A model generated the notes under the pieces. It was not told the origin of the DNA. It worked only from the letters and a program-made list of their open reading frames with translations, and ran no database searches. The translations under genes and the position numbers were made by a program. Positions 1-10,249 of a stretch of DNA of 64,000 nucleotides are shown in pieces. Source of the DNA: Streptomyces sp. NBC_00358 (GTDB lineage: Bacteria; Actinomycetota; Actinomycetes; Streptomycetales; Streptomycetaceae); assembly GCF_036099295.1 (NCBI RefSeq), contig NZ_CP107976.1:7564001-7628000 (forward strand), read 5' to 3'. The number at the start of each line of letters is the position of its first letter. The first letter of the stretch is position 1.

Positions 1-661
1 CGGCCGGTTCGCCCTCGGCGACGACCCGGCCCCGCGCGATGACGGCCAGCCGGTTCGCGAGGGCTTCGGCCTCCTCCAGGTAGTGCGTGGTCAAAAGGAT
101 GGTGGTGCCCTCGTCGGCCAGCTTGCGGATCAGTTCCCAGAACTGCCGCCGTGCCGCCGGGTCGAAGCCGGTGGTCGGCTCGTCCAGGAGCAGCAGTTCG
201 GGGCCGCCGATCACCCCGAGGGCCACATCGAGCCGCCGGCGCTGGCCACCCGACAGCGACTTGATCCGACTGCCCGTCTTCTCCTCCAGGCCGACCAGAC
301 CGATGACTTCCTCGGGGTCGCGTGGATTCGGGTAATAACGGGAGAAATGCCTCACGGTCTCCCCCACCGTCAACTCGGCGGGCGCTGATTCGTCCTGCCA
401 GACGATTCCGACGCGTGAGCGCCACGCGCGCGTGGCCGTCGCCGGGTCCGAGCCGAGCACGGAGACCTCGCCCGCGTCCCGCCGCCGGTTGCCCTGGAGG
501 ATCTCCACGGTGGTGCTCTTGCCCGCGCCGTTCGGTCCGAGCAGGCCGAACACCTCGCCCTGCCGGATACCGAGATCGATGCCGTCGACGGCGGTGACGT
601 CCCCGTACTGCTTGCGCAGCCCCCGTACGTCCACCGCGAGTTGATCCGCGTGTGCTGTCAT
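1..661 (-). CDS. ABC exporter ATP-binding subunit (DrrA-like), 3' end cut by window edge
   Basis: ATPase of a two-component drug- or lipid-type ABC exporter; the permease partner would be expected beyond the left edge. Reading leftward from the ATG at 661, I see Walker A GPNGAGKST (residues 42-50), the signature LSGGQ, Walker B LLLLDEPTTG and the switch histidine in TTHYLEEAE. The nucleotide-binding domain is therefore essentially complete. About 220 codons are inside the window and the frame is open to base 1; DrrA-type proteins usually have a further C-terminal stretch of roughly 100 residues. The start is the only ATG before the conserved N-terminal strand and faces the VKOR gene divergently. 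The substrate cannot be told from the ATPase alone. Confidence 0.93.
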   Translation of the reverse strand, partial: MTAHADQLAVDVRGLRKQYGDVTAVDGIDLGIRQGEVFGLLGPNGAGKSTTVEILQGNRRRDAGEVSVLGSDPATATRAWRSRVGIVWQDESAPAELTVGETVRHFSRYYPNPRDPEEVIGLVGLEEKTGSRIKSLSGGQRRRLDVALGVIGGPELLLLDEPTTGFDPAARRQFWELIRKLADEGTTILLTTHYLEEAEALANRLAVIARGRVVAEGEPA

Positions 662-718
662 GCCGACGAGGGTCCCCCAGAACCGAACGTTCCGGGACGG
701 CCCCGCGTACTTTCTTAT

Positions 719-736
719 GTCCACCGAACGGTGGAC
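719..736. promoter_or_regulatory. 18-bp perfect dyad between divergent genes, possible operator
   Basis: The sequence gtccaccgaacggtggac has 7-bp perfect arms and a 4-nt centre. It lies 58 bp before the divergent ABC ATPase start and 65 bp before the VKOR start. Its size and symmetry are those of a dimeric repressor site (TetR, PadR or MarR type). No regulator gene is next to it inside the window, so the protein that would bind is unknown. A second short palindrome, gaacgttc, is at 685-692. Confidence 0.35.
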
Positions 737-800
737 CGGCGGGCGTGTGCGGCACAATGAGCCTGCCCGCTGGCCCCTTCGAAGCTACGGAAACGGCGTG

Positions 801-1436
801 ATGAGCAAGACGACAGTCAAGGACGCCCCGACGGACCAGGAACGCCCCGCCGCTCCCCGGACGGTCGGCGGCAGCCGTGCCCTCGCACTGCTGCTGGTGA
901 TCACGGGTGCCGCCGGTCTGCTCGCCGCGTGGGTCATCACGATCGACAAGTTCAAACTGCTGGAGAACCCGAACTTCGTGCCCGGGTGCAGCCTGAACCC
1001 GGTGGTCTCCTGCGGCAACATCATGAAGAGCGCCCAGGCCTCGGCCTTCGGCTTCCCGAACCCGATGATGGGACTCGTCGCCTACGGCATCGTGATCTGC
1101 GTCGGCGTGAGCCTGCTCGCCCGGGTCACCTTCCCGCGCTGGTACTGGCTGACGTTCAACGCCGGCACCCTCTTCGGGGTCGCGTTCTGCACCTGGCTCC
1201 AGTTCCAGTCGCTGTACCGGATCAACTCGCTCTGCCTGTGGTGCAGCCTCGCCTGGGTCGCCACGATCACCATGTTCTGGTACGTGACCTCCTTCAACGT
1301 CCGCAACGGCTTCCTGCCCGCCCCGCGCTGGATGAAGAGCTTCTTCGGCGAGTTCACCTGGGTCCTGCCGACGCTGCACGTCGGCATCATCGGCATGCTG
1401 ATCCTGACCCGCTGGTGGGACTTCTGGACCAGCTGA
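801..1436 (+). CDS. Vitamin K epoxide reductase (VKOR) family membrane protein
   Basis: Membrane thiol oxidoreductase that reoxidises a DsbA-like partner using quinone, supporting disulfide formation in exported proteins of actinobacteria. The 211-residue protein has about five hydrophobic segments. The two family cysteine pairs are visible: C63 and C71 in a periplasmic loop ([11 protein letters not shown]), and the redox centre CLWC at 145-148. No fused thioredoxin domain follows, so the partner is encoded elsewhere. I chose the ATG at 801 because residues before it are not protein-like and the predicted first membrane helix begins about 25 residues after it. The gene is monocistronic here, with rarA 76 bp downstream. 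Confidence 0.9.
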   Translation: MSKTTVKDAPTDQERPAAPRTVGGSRALALLLVITGAAGLLAAWVITIDKFKLLENPNFVPGCSLNPVVSCGNIMKSAQASAFGFPNPMMGLVAYGIVICVGVSLLARVTFPRWYWLTFNAGTLFGVAFCTWLQFQSLYRINSLCLWCSLAWVATITMFWYVTSFNVRNGFLPAPRWMKSFFGEFTWVLPTLHVGIIGMLILTRWWDFWTS

Positions 1437-1512
1437 CGGGGCCGCGGGGAGCCGGGCCGGGGGACCGACGGCCCTGCGGGGATTGTCAGTGGCCCCCGGT
1501 AGGGTTCTTGAC

Positions 1513-2865
1513 GTGGAGCCCGACCTGTTCACCGCCGCGGCAGAAGAACGCCAGGAGAAGGACCCGTCCAGCAGCCCCCTGGCGGTGCGGATGCGTCCGC
1601 GCACCCTCGACGAAGTCGTGGGGCAGCAGCATCTGCTGAAACCGGGCTCACCCCTGCGCAGACTTGTCGCGGAGGGGAGCGGCGGCCCGGCCGGACCGTC
1701 CTCGGTGATCCTCTGGGGTCCGCCGGGCACCGGCAAGACGACCCTCGCGTACGTCGTCTCCAAGGCCACCGACAAGCGCTTCGTGGAGCTCTCCGCGATC
1801 ACCGCGGGCGTCAAGGAAGTGCGCGCGGTCATCGAAGGCGCCCGCCGCGCCACCGGCGGCTACGGCAAGGAGACCGTCCTCTTCCTGGACGAGATCCACC
1901 GCTTCAGCAAGGCCCAGCAGGACTCCCTGCTCCCGGCCGTGGAGAACCGCTGGGTGACCCTGATCGCCGCGACCACCGAGAACCCGTACTTCTCGGTGAT
2001 CTCACCGCTGCTCTCCCGCTCCCTCCTCCTCACCCTCGAACCGCTCACGGACGACGACCTGCGCGGCCTGCTGCGCCGGGCCCTCGCCTCCGAGCGCGGT
2101 CTGAAGGAGACCGTCGCCCTGCCAGGCGACGCCGAGGAGCATCTGCTGCGGATCGCCGGCGGCGACGCCCGCCGCGCACTGACCGCCCTGGAGGCCGCGG
2201 CCGGCGCGGCCCTCGACAAGGGCGAGCCCGAGATCACCCTCCAGACGCTGGAGGAGACGGTCGACCGGGCCGCGGTGAAGTACGACCGCGACGGGGACCA
2301 GCACTACGACGTGGCCAGCGCGCTCATCAAGTCCATCCGCGGCTCCGACGTGGACGCCGCCCTGCACTATCTGGCCCGGATGATCGAGGCGGGCGAGGAC
2401 CCCCGCTTCATCGCCCGCCGGCTGATGATCTCCGCCAGCGAGGACATCGGCCTCGCCGACCCGAACGCGCTGCCCATAGCGGTGGCCGCCGCCCAGGCCG
2501 TCGCGATGATCGGCTTCCCCGAGGCCGCGCTCACCCTCAGCCACGCCACCATCGCCCTCGCGCTGGCCCCGAAGTCCAACGCCGCGACCATGGCCATCGG
2601 CGCCGCCATGGAGGACGTGCGCAAGGGCCACGCGGGTCCGGTGCCGACGCATCTGCGCGACGGGCACTACAAGGGCGCGGCCAAGCTCGGGCACGCGCAG
2701 GGCTATGTGTACCCGCACGACCTGCCCGAGGGCATCGCGGCCCAGCGGTACGCGCCCGAGGAGCTCGCGGACCGGGAGTACTACACACCGACCCGGCACG
2801 GCGCCGAGGCGCGCTACGCGGACGCGGTGGAGTGGACCCGCAAGCGCCTCGGTAGAGGGCGGTAG
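1513..2865 (+). CDS. rarA: Replication-associated recombination protein RarA (MgsA), AAA+ ATPase
   Basis: Clamp-loader-like AAA+ ATPase that acts at stalled replication forks. The 450-residue protein carries Walker [10 protein letters not shown] (residues 69-77), Walker [10 protein letters not shown], a sensor stretch AATTENPYF, and the C-terminal oligomerisation region typical of RarA/WRNIP1, including [11 protein letters not shown] and [10 protein letters not shown]. The GTG at 1513 gives the start [10 protein letters not shown] usual for Streptomyces RarA; an in-frame TTG 30 bp upstream is possible but adds a non-conserved tail. Length matches the family (about 440-460). Its neighbour rpsD is on the same strand but separated by 326 bp, so the two are probably transcribed apart. 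Confidence 0.95.
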   Translation: MEPDLFTAAAEERQEKDPSSSPLAVRMRPRTLDEVVGQQHLLKPGSPLRRLVAEGSGGPAGPSSVILWGPPGTGKTTLAYVVSKATDKRFVELSAITAGVKEVRAVIEGARRATGGYGKETVLFLDEIHRFSKAQQDSLLPAVENRWVTLIAATTENPYFSVISPLLSRSLLLTLEPLTDDDLRGLLRRALASERGLKETVALPGDAEEHLLRIAGGDARRALTALEAAAGAALDKGEPEITLQTLEETVDRAAVKYDRDGDQHYDVASALIKSIRGSDVDAALHYLARMIEAGEDPRFIARRLMISASEDIGLADPNALPIAVAAAQAVAMIGFPEAALTLSHATIALALAPKSNAATMAIGAAMEDVRKGHAGPVPTHLRDGHYKGAAKLGHAQGYVYPHDLPEGIAAQRYAPEELADREYYTPTRHGAEARYADAVEWTRKRLGRGR

Positions 2866-3191
2866 TGAGCACCCTGTAACATGTCTCGAAGCGCTGCGTC
2901 CCGCGTCCGGCTCCGGTCGGAATCACCCAACGGGACATGCAGCCGGAACCCCGACACCGTACTCGTACGGCGAGGGGATCCAGGAGCGTCGCGCACCGTC
3001 GAAGGTGTCGCGGGCTGCCCACCACCACCCGGCTTCCGGGAACGGTCGGTGGGCTGCTCGTGTGCTGCACGTAGTGCCCAGACCAGGGAGCGGCTGCCCG
3101 GCAGGCCCATCAGGGCCCGCAGGGTTTCCCAGGCTGCGGATGCGACCTCCTTTAACCCGGGTGAGCCGGAATAAGGAAAGAGAAACAGACA
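2866..3191 (+). other. Intergenic leader region before rpsD
   Basis: No convincing gene; the one open frame here has random composition. Just before rpsD comes an A-rich stretch (gaataaggaaagagaaaca) holding the ribosome binding site AAGGAAAG. An imperfect stem-loop around 2989-3013 (cgcgcacc facing ggtgtcgcg) is visible. The long 5' region would suit autogenous control by S4, which is known in other bacteria, but I recognise no described S4 leader fold. Confidence 0.4.
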
Positions 3192-3806
3192 GTGGCGAAT
3201 CAGTCCCGCCCCAAGGTCAAGAAGTCGCGTGCGCTCGGTATCGCGCTGACCCCGAAGGCCGTCAAGTACTTCGAGGCCCGCCCCTACCCGCCGGGCGAGC
3301 ACGGCCGTGGCCGCAAGCAGAACTCGGACTACAAGGTCCGTCTGCTGGAGAAGCAGCGTCTGCGCGCGCAGTACGACGTGTCCGAGCGCCAGCTCGTCCG
3401 CGCCTACGAGCGTGCCGCCAAGACGCAGGGCAAGACCGGTGAGGCTCTGGTCATCGAGCTGGAGCGTCGTCTCGACGCGCTGGTCCTTCGTTCGGGCATC
3501 GCCCGCACGATCTACCAGGCCCGCCAGATGGTCGTTCACGGCCACATCGAGGTCAACGGCCAGAAGGTCGACAAGCCCTCGTTCCGCGTCCGTCCCGACG
3601 ACGTCGTGATGGTCCGCGAGCGCAGCCGCAGCAAGACGCTGTTCGAGGTTTCCCGCGCCGGTGGCTTCGCCCCCGACGGTGAGACCCCGCGCTACCTCCA
3701 GGTGAACCTCCCGGCCCTGGCGTTCCGCCTGGACCGTGAGCCGAACCGCAAGGAGATCCCGGTGATCTGCGACGAGCAGCTCGTCGTCGAGTACTACGCC
3801 CGCTGA
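3192..3806 (+). CDS. rpsD: 30S ribosomal protein S4
   Basis: Primary 16S rRNA-binding protein that starts assembly of the 30S body. The 204-residue product has the S4 N-terminal domain ([10 protein letters not shown] near residue 35) followed by the S4 RNA-binding domain ([20 protein letters not shown], then [14 protein letters not shown] at about 110-125). It is the zinc-free form: the N-terminal CxxC-type cysteines of zinc-binding S4 are absent, and the only cysteine is near the C-terminus (VICDEQ). The GTG start is preceded by a purine-rich binding site. As often in actinobacteria, rpsD is here away from the rpoA cluster. Confidence 0.97.
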   Translation: MANQSRPKVKKSRALGIALTPKAVKYFEARPYPPGEHGRGRKQNSDYKVRLLEKQRLRAQYDVSERQLVRAYERAAKTQGKTGEALVIELERRLDALVLRSGIARTIYQARQMVVHGHIEVNGQKVDKPSFRVRPDDVVMVRERSRSKTLFEVSRAGGFAPDGETPRYLQVNLPALAFRLDREPNRKEIPVICDEQLVVEYYAR

Positions 3807-3845
3807 TCTTCTTACAGCGGACGCGGTACCACCTGCGCGTCAGTG

Positions 3846-6014
3846 TCAGCCCGTCGTCTCCCCGCCCTTCGCGGTGGGCGAGACGGCGGGCTCTCGCATG
3901 TCCGGGGGCAGCCTGCGCGGCGACGGCACCGCCCCGAGCGGCGGAGCCCCGGCCCCCTTGAGCGCACGGGCGACCGCCGCGTCCTGCCCCAGCAGCTCTC
4001 CCGCCCGTACGCACTCCTCGTACCGCTCGTCGCCCAGCCCCCGCCTGGCCAGGGCCGCACAGCGCTCGTGCGGCGCGTTGTAGTAGGCGGAGCCGAACAG
4101 CGGCAGACCCACCGACGGCCACATCCGCGAAGCCGCCCCCTGGAGCAGCGCGGCCTCGGCCGGGTCGCCCTCCACCGCCGTGACCAGGGCGAGCAGCTCG
4201 ACCGCGAGGACGGCGCCGAGCAGATCGTGGAAGGTGTGCGCGATACCGAGGCCCTGCTCCAGAAGATCCCGGGCCCGTGCCTGATCGCCCTCGACCTGGG
4301 CCTGGTACGCCAGGACGTACAGCGCGTACGCCAGCGCCCAGCGTTCCCCGTGGTCCTCGCAGACCCTGCGGACGTCCTCGCACAGCTTCACCGCGCCCGG
4401 CATGTCGCCCTGGAAGGCGAGCGCCATCGCGAGCTCCACCTGGCCCATCAGCACATTGCTGTTGAGCTCGCCGATCTCGTGATAGCGGTCCAGCGCCGAG
4501 CGCAGCAGGGCTTCGGCGCGGGCCATGTCGTCCGTGACCAGGGCCAGACAGCCGGTGCGGTGCTCCGCGTAGGCGACCGCTACCGCGTTCTCCGAGCGCT
4601 CCGCCTCCTCGCGGCACTCCTGGAGCGCGGATAGCGCGGGCACCGAGTCCCCCTGGAGGACCGCCACATAGCCCAGCACCCACAGGGCCTTCAGCCGCGA
4701 CTGATCGCGGTCGCCGTCGAGCTCGACGCTGCGCTCCAGCCAGTGCCTGCCCTCGGAGAGCCGGCCGCAGCCGACCCAGTAGAACCACAGGGCGCCCGCC
4801 AGGTACTGGCCCAGGTGCGCCTCGTCCGGTGCGGTCAGCGAGTACTCCAGGGCGCAGCGCAGATTCGGCAGCTCCGTCTCGACGCGCGCCGCCACCTCGC
4901 CCTGCCGCGGTGAGAACCAGTCCAGCTCGCACCAGGTGGCCAGACCCATGTACCAGTCGCGGTGCCGGCGCCGCAGCCGCTCCGCGTCGCCCGTCGCCTC
5001 CAGCCAGTCCGCGCCGTAGGCCCGGACCGTGTCCAGCATCCGGTAGCGCACCCCCGCCGACGTCTCCTCGCGCGACAGCACCGACTGCGCGAGCAGTTCG
5101 CCCAGCACATCGAGGACGTCGTCGGCGTGCAGGCCCTCGCCGCTGCACACGTACTCGGCGGCCTCCAGGTCGAACTGCCCGGCGAACACCGACAACCGCG
5201 ACCACAGCAGCCGTTCCCCCGGAGTGCACAGTTCATGGCTCCAGCCGATGGCCGTCCGCAGGGTCTGGTGCCGCGGAGGCGTGTCGCGCGCACCGCCGGT
5301 CAGCAGCCGGAAGCGGTCCTCCAGCCGGGCGAGGAGCTGCGCGGGGGAGAGGGCGCTGAGCCGTCCCGCCGCCAGCTCCACCGCCAGCGGGATTCCGTCG
5401 AGCCGCCGGCAGAGCTCCTCGACATCGGAGCGGTTCCCCTCGTCCAGCGCGAACCCGGGCACCCGGGCGGCCGCCCGGTCCGCGAACAGCTCCACCGCCT
5501 CCGCCCCGGCCAGCGGAGCCAGCGGGAACAGCCGCTCGCCCCCGATGTCCAGCGGTCTGCGGCCCACGGCCAGCACCCGCAGTCCGGGTGCCCGCCGCAG
5601 CAACTCGCCCACCAGCGAGGCGGTCACGTCCACCAGGTGCTCGAAACCGTCCAGGACCAGGAGGAGCCGGCGCTCCGCGACATGGTCGAGGAGCACCTGC
5701 CGCGGCGGCTTCGCGGTGTGGTCCGTCAGACCGAGGGCCTCGACCACCGCGTACTCGACGAGTTCCGGGTCGTGCACCGCGGACAGGTCCACGCGCCACA
5801 CCCCGTCGTGTACGTCCGCCCTTACCGCCGCGTGCGCGGCGAACCGTGTCTTGCCGATGCCTCCCATACCGGTCACCGTGACCAGCCGGACCGTCTCCAG
5901 TGCCTCGGCCAGCCCCGCGAGCTCGGTGGAGCGCCCCACGAACGCGTCGAGTTCCAGGGGCAGATTGCCGGGTGCCGCGGGGCCGGGACGCCGGGCGCGG
6001 TGAGAACGCTGCAT
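3846..6014 (-). CDS. STAND/NB-ARC ATPase with TPR-like C-terminus, no visible DNA-binding domain
   Basis: A 722-residue signal-transduction ATPase. The N-terminus is short, then comes Walker A GMGGIGKT (49-56), Walker B RRLLLVLDGFEHL, and a region (PLAVELAAGRLSALSP) typical of the AfsR/LuxR-associated ATPases of Streptomyces. The second half is helical and TPR-like (repeats such as AVLQGDSVPALSALQECREEAERS). Related proteins join this module to a SARP, LuxR or XRE DNA-binding domain; here none is seen at either end, so it may act through a partner protein. I chose the ATG at 6014; an upstream in-frame start would add 78 unconserved residues overlapping the divergent gene. It converges on rpsD. 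The ligand is unknown. Confidence 0.85.
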   Translation of the reverse strand: MQRSHRARRPGPAAPGNLPLELDAFVGRSTELAGLAEALETVRLVTVTGMGGIGKTRFAAHAAVRADVHDGVWRVDLSAVHDPELVEYAVVEALGLTDHTAKPPRQVLLDHVAERRLLLVLDGFEHLVDVTASLVGELLRRAPGLRVLAVGRRPLDIGGERLFPLAPLAGAEAVELFADRAAARVPGFALDEGNRSDVEELCRRLDGIPLAVELAAGRLSALSPAQLLARLEDRFRLLTGGARDTPPRHQTLRTAIGWSHELCTPGERLLWSRLSVFAGQFDLEAAEYVCSGEGLHADDVLDVLGELLAQSVLSREETSAGVRYRMLDTVRAYGADWLEATGDAERLRRRHRDWYMGLATWCELDWFSPRQGEVAARVETELPNLRCALEYSLTAPDEAHLGQYLAGALWFYWVGCGRLSEGRHWLERSVELDGDRDQSRLKALWVLGYVAVLQGDSVPALSALQECREEAERSENAVAVAYAEHRTGCLALVTDDMARAEALLRSALDRYHEIGELNSNVLMGQVELAMALAFQGDMPGAVKLCEDVRRVCEDHGERWALAYALYVLAYQAQVEGDQARARDLLEQGLGIAHTFHDLLGAVLAVELLALVTAVEGDPAEAALLQGAASRMWPSVGLPLFGSAYYNAPHERCAALARRGLGDERYEECVRAGELLGQDAAVARALKGAGAPPLGAVPSPRRLPPDMREPAVSPTAKGGETTG

Positions 6015-6175
6015 GAGACACGGAGCGTACTGACCCGCTAGCACTCCGTACAATCGCTTCGCGCAACTCCACGCTCCGCAGCCGTTAAATGCGGTACGGA
6101 GCCCCGGCCCCGGCGCGATAGGCTCGGGTGACGACTTTTCGATGTCCAGGCACACAGTCAGGGAGCGGGTGCACA

Positions 6176-6610
6176 GTGTCCGGTGGTGAGGTGGCCGGGA
6201 TCCTGGTGGCCGTCTTCTGGGCGATCCTGGTCTCCTTCCTCGCCGTCGCACTGGTGAGGCTGGCCCAGACGCTCAAGGCGACGACCAAGCTCGTGGCGGA
6301 CGTGACCGACCAGGCCGTCCCGCTCCTGGCGGACGCCTCGGCGGCGGTGCGCTCCGCGCAGACCCAGATCGACCGGGTCGACGCCATCGCCTCGGACGTC
6401 CAGGAGGTCACGTCGAACGCCTCGGCGCTGTCGACGACCGTCGCCTCCACGTTCGGTGGCCCGCTGGTCAAGGTCGCGGCGTTCGGCTACGGCGTGCGCC
6501 GGGCCATCGGAGGCCGTCGAGAGAATGTGCCCGACAAAGCGTCCCGTCGTACCGTGATCGTGGGCCGCACCGTCCCGTCCGCGCGGCGGGGAAAGCGGAA
6601 GAAGGACTGA
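6176..6610 (+). CDS. DUF948 family single-pass membrane protein
   Basis: A 144-residue protein with one N-terminal membrane helix (GILVAVFWAILVSFLAVAL), followed by a long, probably coiled-coil stretch (about residues 30-90) and a basic tail ending RRGKRKKD. This layout is that of DUF948 proteins, whose role is not established. The GTG at 6176 is chosen because GGGAGCGGG lies just upstream and the membrane segment then starts near residue 7. It is followed after 7 bp by another small conserved gene and then alaS. This trio is typical of Streptomyces, so co-transcription with alaS is likely. Confidence 0.85.
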   Translation: MSGGEVAGILVAVFWAILVSFLAVALVRLAQTLKATTKLVADVTDQAVPLLADASAAVRSAQTQIDRVDAIASDVQEVTSNASALSTTVASTFGGPLVKVAAFGYGVRRAIGGRRENVPDKASRRTVIVGRTVPSARRGKRKKD

Positions 6611-6617
6611 CGCAGCG

Positions 6618-6974
6618 ATGTTCCGCCGTACGTTCTGGTTCACCGCAGGCGCAGCCGCGGGTGTATGGGCCACCACCAAGGTCAACCGCAAGCTCAAGAA
6701 GCTGACCCCCGAGAGCCTCGCGGCCCAGGCCGCGAACAAGGCGATCGACGCGGGCCACCGGCTCAAGGAGTTCGCGCTCGACGTCCGCGACGGGATGGCC
6801 CAACGAGAGGCCGAACTCGGCGAGGTGCTCGGCCTGAACGAGCGCCCGGACCCCGAACTGCCCCCGCAGCGCCGTATCGCCGAGATCGGCGACGGTGCGC
6901 GGTTCGGCGACAGCAAGCAGATCAAGTACATCGAGAACACGACGTACTCGTACAACCGGAATGAGGACCACTGA
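6618..6974 (+). CDS. Small conserved actinobacterial protein (DUF6167-like)
   Basis: A 118-residue protein of unknown function. The first 20 residues ([20 protein letters not shown]) form a possible short membrane or membrane-anchoring segment. A basic and helical middle ([20 protein letters not shown]) and an acidic C-terminal half follow. It sits between the DUF948 gene and alaS; its TGA overlaps the alaS ATG by one base, so translation of the two is probably coupled. I recall this protein from the same place in other Streptomyces genomes. No catalytic motif is visible. Confidence 0.8.
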   Translation: MFRRTFWFTAGAAAGVWATTKVNRKLKKLTPESLAAQAANKAIDAGHRLKEFALDVRDGMAQREAELGEVLGLNERPDPELPPQRRIAEIGDGARFGDSKQIKYIENTTYSYNRNEDH

Positions 6975-9646
6975 TGGAGTCGGCTGAAATCCGCCGCCGC
7001 TGGTTGAGCTTCTACGAGGAGCGCGGTCACACCGTCGTCCCTTCGGCGTCGCTCATCGCGGACGACCCGACTCTGCTCCTGGTCCCCGCCGGCATGGTCC
7101 CCTTCAAGCCGTACTTCCTCGGCGAGGTCAAGCCGCCGTGGTCGCGCGCCACCAGCGTGCAGAAGTGCGTACGCACGCCCGACATCGAAGAGGTCGGCAA
7201 GACCACCCGGCACGGCACGTTCTTCCAGATGTGCGGCAACTTCTCCTTCGGCGACTACTTCAAGGAAGGTGCCATCACCTACGCCTGGGAGCTGCTCACC
7301 TCGCCCCAGGACAAGGGTGGTTACGGCCTCGACCCCGAGCGTCTGTGGATCACGGTCTACCTCGACGACGACGAGGCCGAGACCATCTGGCGCGACAAGA
7401 TCGGTGTCCCGGCCGAGCGCATCCAGCGCCTGGGCAAGAAGGACAACTACTGGTCCATGGGCGTCCCCGGACCCTGCGGACCGTGTTCCGAGATCAACTA
7501 CGACCGCGGCCCCGAGTTCGGCGTCGAGGGCGGCCCGGCGGTCAACGACGAGCGGTACGTGGAGATCTGGAACCTGGTCTTCATGCAGTACGAGCGCGGC
7601 GAGGGCACCTCGAAGGACGACTTCGAGATCCTCGGCGACCTGCCCAGCAAGAACATCGACACCGGTCTCGGCATGGAACGCCTCGCCATGATTCTGCAGG
7701 GCGTGCAGAACATGTACGAGATCGACACCTCCATGGCCGTCATCAACAAGGCCACCGAGCTGACGGGTGTCGAGTACGGCGCCGCGCACGGCTCCGACGT
7801 CTCGCTGCGCGTGGTCACCGACCACATGCGCACCTCCGTGATGCTCATCGGCGACGGCGTGAGCCCCGGCAACGAGGGCCGCGGCTATGTGCTGCGCCGC
7901 ATCATGCGCCGCGCCATCCGCAACATGCGGCTGCTGGGCGCCACCGGCTTCGTCGTCAAGGACCTCATCGACGTCGTGATCGCGATGATGGGCCAGCAGT
8001 ACCCGGAACTCGTCAGCGACCGGCAGCGGATCGAGACCGTGGCCCTCGCCGAGGAGGCCGCCTTCCTCAAGACGCTGAAGGCCGGCACGAACATCCTCGA
8101 CACGGCCATCACCGACACCAGGGACTCCGGCGGCACGGTCCTCGCCGGCGACAAGGCGTTCCTGCTCCACGACACCTGGGGCTTCCCGATCGACCTCACC
8201 CTCGAAATGGCCGCCGAACAGGGCCTGTCGGTGGACGAGGACGGCTTCCGCCGCCTGATGAAGGAGCAGCGGGACAAGGCCAAGGCCGACGCCCGCGCCA
8301 AGAAGACCGGCCACGCCGACCTCGGCGCCTACCGTCAGATCGCCGACGCCGCCGGAGAGACCGACTTCATCGGCTACGACCGCACCGAGGCCGAGTCGAC
8401 GGTCGTCGGCATCCTCGTCGACGGCGTCTCCTCCCCGGCCGCCACCGAGGGCGACGAGGTCGAGATCGTCCTCGACCGCACCCCGTTCTACGCCGAGGGC
8501 GGCGGCCAGATCGGTGACACGGGCCGCATCCGGGTCGACACCGGTGCCGTCATCGAGATCCGCGACTGCCAGAAGCCCGTCCCGGGCGTGTACGTCCACA
8601 AGGGCGTCGTCCAGGTCGGCGAGGTCACCGTCGGCGCCAAGGCCCAGGCCACCATCGACGTCCGCCGTCGTACGGCCATCGCCCGCGCCCACTCGGCCAC
8701 GCACCTCACGCACCAGGCGCTGCGCGACGCCCTCGGCCCGACGGCCGCCCAGGCCGGTTCCGAGAACCAGCCCGGCCGCTTCCGCTTCGACTTCGGCTCC
8801 CCGTCCGCCGTCCCGACGGCCGTGATGACCGACGTCGAGCAGCAGATCAACGAGGTGCTCGCCCGCGATCTGGACGTGCACGCCGAGATCCTGAGCCTCG
8901 ACGAGGCCAAGAAGCAGGGCGCCATCGCCGAGTTCGGCGAGAAGTACGGCGAGCGCGTCCGCGTCGTGACCATCGGCGACTTCTCCAAGGAGCTGTGCGG
9001 CGGCACGCACGTGCACAACACCTCCCAGCTCGGCCTGGTCAAGCTGCTCGGCGAATCCTCCATCGGCTCGGGCGTACGGCGCATCGAGGCCCTGGTCGGC
9101 GTCGACGCGTACAACTTCCTCGCCCGTGAGCACACGGTCGTCGCCCAGCTCCAGGAACTGGTCAAGGGCCGCCCCGAGGAGCTTCCGGAAAAGATCTCCG
9201 CCATGCTCGGCAAGCTGAAGGACGCCGAGAAGGAGATCGAGAAGTTCCGCGCGGAGAAGGTCCTGCAGGCCGCCGCCGGTCTCGTCGAGTCCGCCAAGGA
9301 CGTGAACGGCGTCGCCCTGGTCACCGGCCAGGTTCCGGACGGCACGGGCGCCGACGACCTGCGCAAGCTGGTCCTCGACGTGCGCGGCCGTATCCAGGGC
9401 GGACGGGCCGCCGTGGTGGCCCTGTTCACGGTCTCGGGCGGCAAGCCGCTCACCGTCATCGCCACCAACGAGGCCGCCCGTGAGCGCGGTCTGAAGGCCG
9501 GCGAGCTGGTCCGCGCGGCCGCCAAGACCCTCGGCGGCGGCGGTGGCGGCAAGCCGGACGTCGCCCAGGGCGGCGGCCAGAACCCCGCCGCCATCGGCGA
9601 GGCCATCGACGCGGTCCAGCGACTCGTCGCCGAGACGGCCAAGTAA
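6974..9646 (+). CDS. alaS: Alanyl-tRNA synthetase
   Basis: Class II synthetase that charges tRNA-Ala and edits mischarged serine and glycine. The 890-residue protein has the catalytic domain first (motif-2 region with [17 protein letters not shown], and [12 protein letters not shown] for motif 3). The editing domain follows with zinc ligands HSATH and CGGTH, then the C-terminal C-Ala domain with a glycine-rich [15 protein letters not shown] segment near the end. Length is normal for the family. The start ATG overlaps the stop of the preceding small gene. ruvX follows after 15 bp, consistent with one transcription unit reaching at least to ruvX. Confidence 0.98.
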   Translation: MESAEIRRRWLSFYEERGHTVVPSASLIADDPTLLLVPAGMVPFKPYFLGEVKPPWSRATSVQKCVRTPDIEEVGKTTRHGTFFQMCGNFSFGDYFKEGAITYAWELLTSPQDKGGYGLDPERLWITVYLDDDEAETIWRDKIGVPAERIQRLGKKDNYWSMGVPGPCGPCSEINYDRGPEFGVEGGPAVNDERYVEIWNLVFMQYERGEGTSKDDFEILGDLPSKNIDTGLGMERLAMILQGVQNMYEIDTSMAVINKATELTGVEYGAAHGSDVSLRVVTDHMRTSVMLIGDGVSPGNEGRGYVLRRIMRRAIRNMRLLGATGFVVKDLIDVVIAMMGQQYPELVSDRQRIETVALAEEAAFLKTLKAGTNILDTAITDTRDSGGTVLAGDKAFLLHDTWGFPIDLTLEMAAEQGLSVDEDGFRRLMKEQRDKAKADARAKKTGHADLGAYRQIADAAGETDFIGYDRTEAESTVVGILVDGVSSPAATEGDEVEIVLDRTPFYAEGGGQIGDTGRIRVDTGAVIEIRDCQKPVPGVYVHKGVVQVGEVTVGAKAQATIDVRRRTAIARAHSATHLTHQALRDALGPTAAQAGSENQPGRFRFDFGSPSAVPTAVMTDVEQQINEVLARDLDVHAEILSLDEAKKQGAIAEFGEKYGERVRVVTIGDFSKELCGGTHVHNTSQLGLVKLLGESSIGSGVRRIEALVGVDAYNFLAREHTVVAQLQELVKGRPEELPEKISAMLGKLKDAEKEIEKFRAEKVLQAAAGLVESAKDVNGVALVTGQVPDGTGADDLRKLVLDVRGRIQGGRAAVVALFTVSGGKPLTVIATNEAARERGLKAGELVRAAAKTLGGGGGGKPDVAQGGGQNPAAIGEAIDAVQRLVAETAK

Positions 9647-9661
9647 GAAACGGCCCAGAAG

Positions 9662-10126
9662 ATGCGCAGAGGACGCCGGCTCGCGATCGACGTCGGGGAC
9701 GCCCGGATCGGGGTCGCCTCGTGCGACCCCGACGGGATCCTCGCGACACCGGTGGAGACGGTCCCGGGACGTGACGTCCCGGCCGCCCACCGCCGGCTGC
9801 GGCAGCTCGTCGAGGAGTACGAGCCGATCGAGGTCGTCGTCGGGCTCCCTCGTTCCCTCAAGGGGGGCGAGGGCCCCGCCGCGGTCAAGGTCCGTGCCTT
9901 CGCCCAGGAGCTCGCGGGCGGGATCGCTCCCGTTCCGGTGCGGCTCGTGGATGAGAGGATGACCACGGTGACGGCCGGTCAGGGGCTGCGCGCCGCGGGC
10001 GTGAAATCGAAGAAGGGCCGGTCGGTGATCGACCAGGCTGCCGCCGTCATCATCCTGCAGCAGGCGCTGGAATCCGAACGGGTGTCAGGTACATCGCCCG
10101 GCGAGGGCGTCGAAGTGGTCATCTGA
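9662..10126 (+). CDS. ruvX: Putative Holliday junction resolvase RuvX/YqgF
   Basis: RNase H-fold nuclease implicated in pre-16S rRNA 5'-end maturation and proposed to resolve Holliday junctions. The 154-residue product shows the first-strand motif LAIDVGDARIGVA with the catalytic Asp at about residue 8, the GLPRSLKG turn, and the acidic motifs VDERMTT and VIDQAAAVIILQ. Start ATG at 9662 follows alaS closely. The alaS-ruvX-mltG-aroE order is common in Gram-positive bacteria. Confidence 0.93.
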   Translation: MRRGRRLAIDVGDARIGVASCDPDGILATPVETVPGRDVPAAHRRLRQLVEEYEPIEVVVGLPRSLKGGEGPAAVKVRAFAQELAGGIAPVPVRLVDERMTTVTAGQGLRAAGVKSKKGRSVIDQAAAVIILQQALESERVSGTSPGEGVEVVI

Positions 10127-10249
10127 TCGCGATACGGTAACGTTCCGCCCGATGCGGTGGCGTTCGAACAGCCCTCGCACAGTAAAGAGGCGGACGGGAG
10201 CCGAGCCATATGAGCCGGCCGCTGCCGGCTCGCGGCTCGTAGGGGATCG

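Noticed and set aside
2881-3174. Open frame of about 97 codons upstream of rpsD
   Set aside because: Composition is random GC-rich translation, no ribosome binding site, and it covers the expected rpsD leader.
6015-6251. Longer N-terminus for the STAND ATPase
   Set aside because: The added 78 residues (PGSPRRRPPGSRPP and similar) are not protein-like and overlap the divergent DUF948 gene.
6158-9790. Very long antisense open frame opposite alaS
   Set aside because: It mirrors the codon bias of the plus-strand gene; alaS has complete family motifs, so the antisense frame is a shadow.
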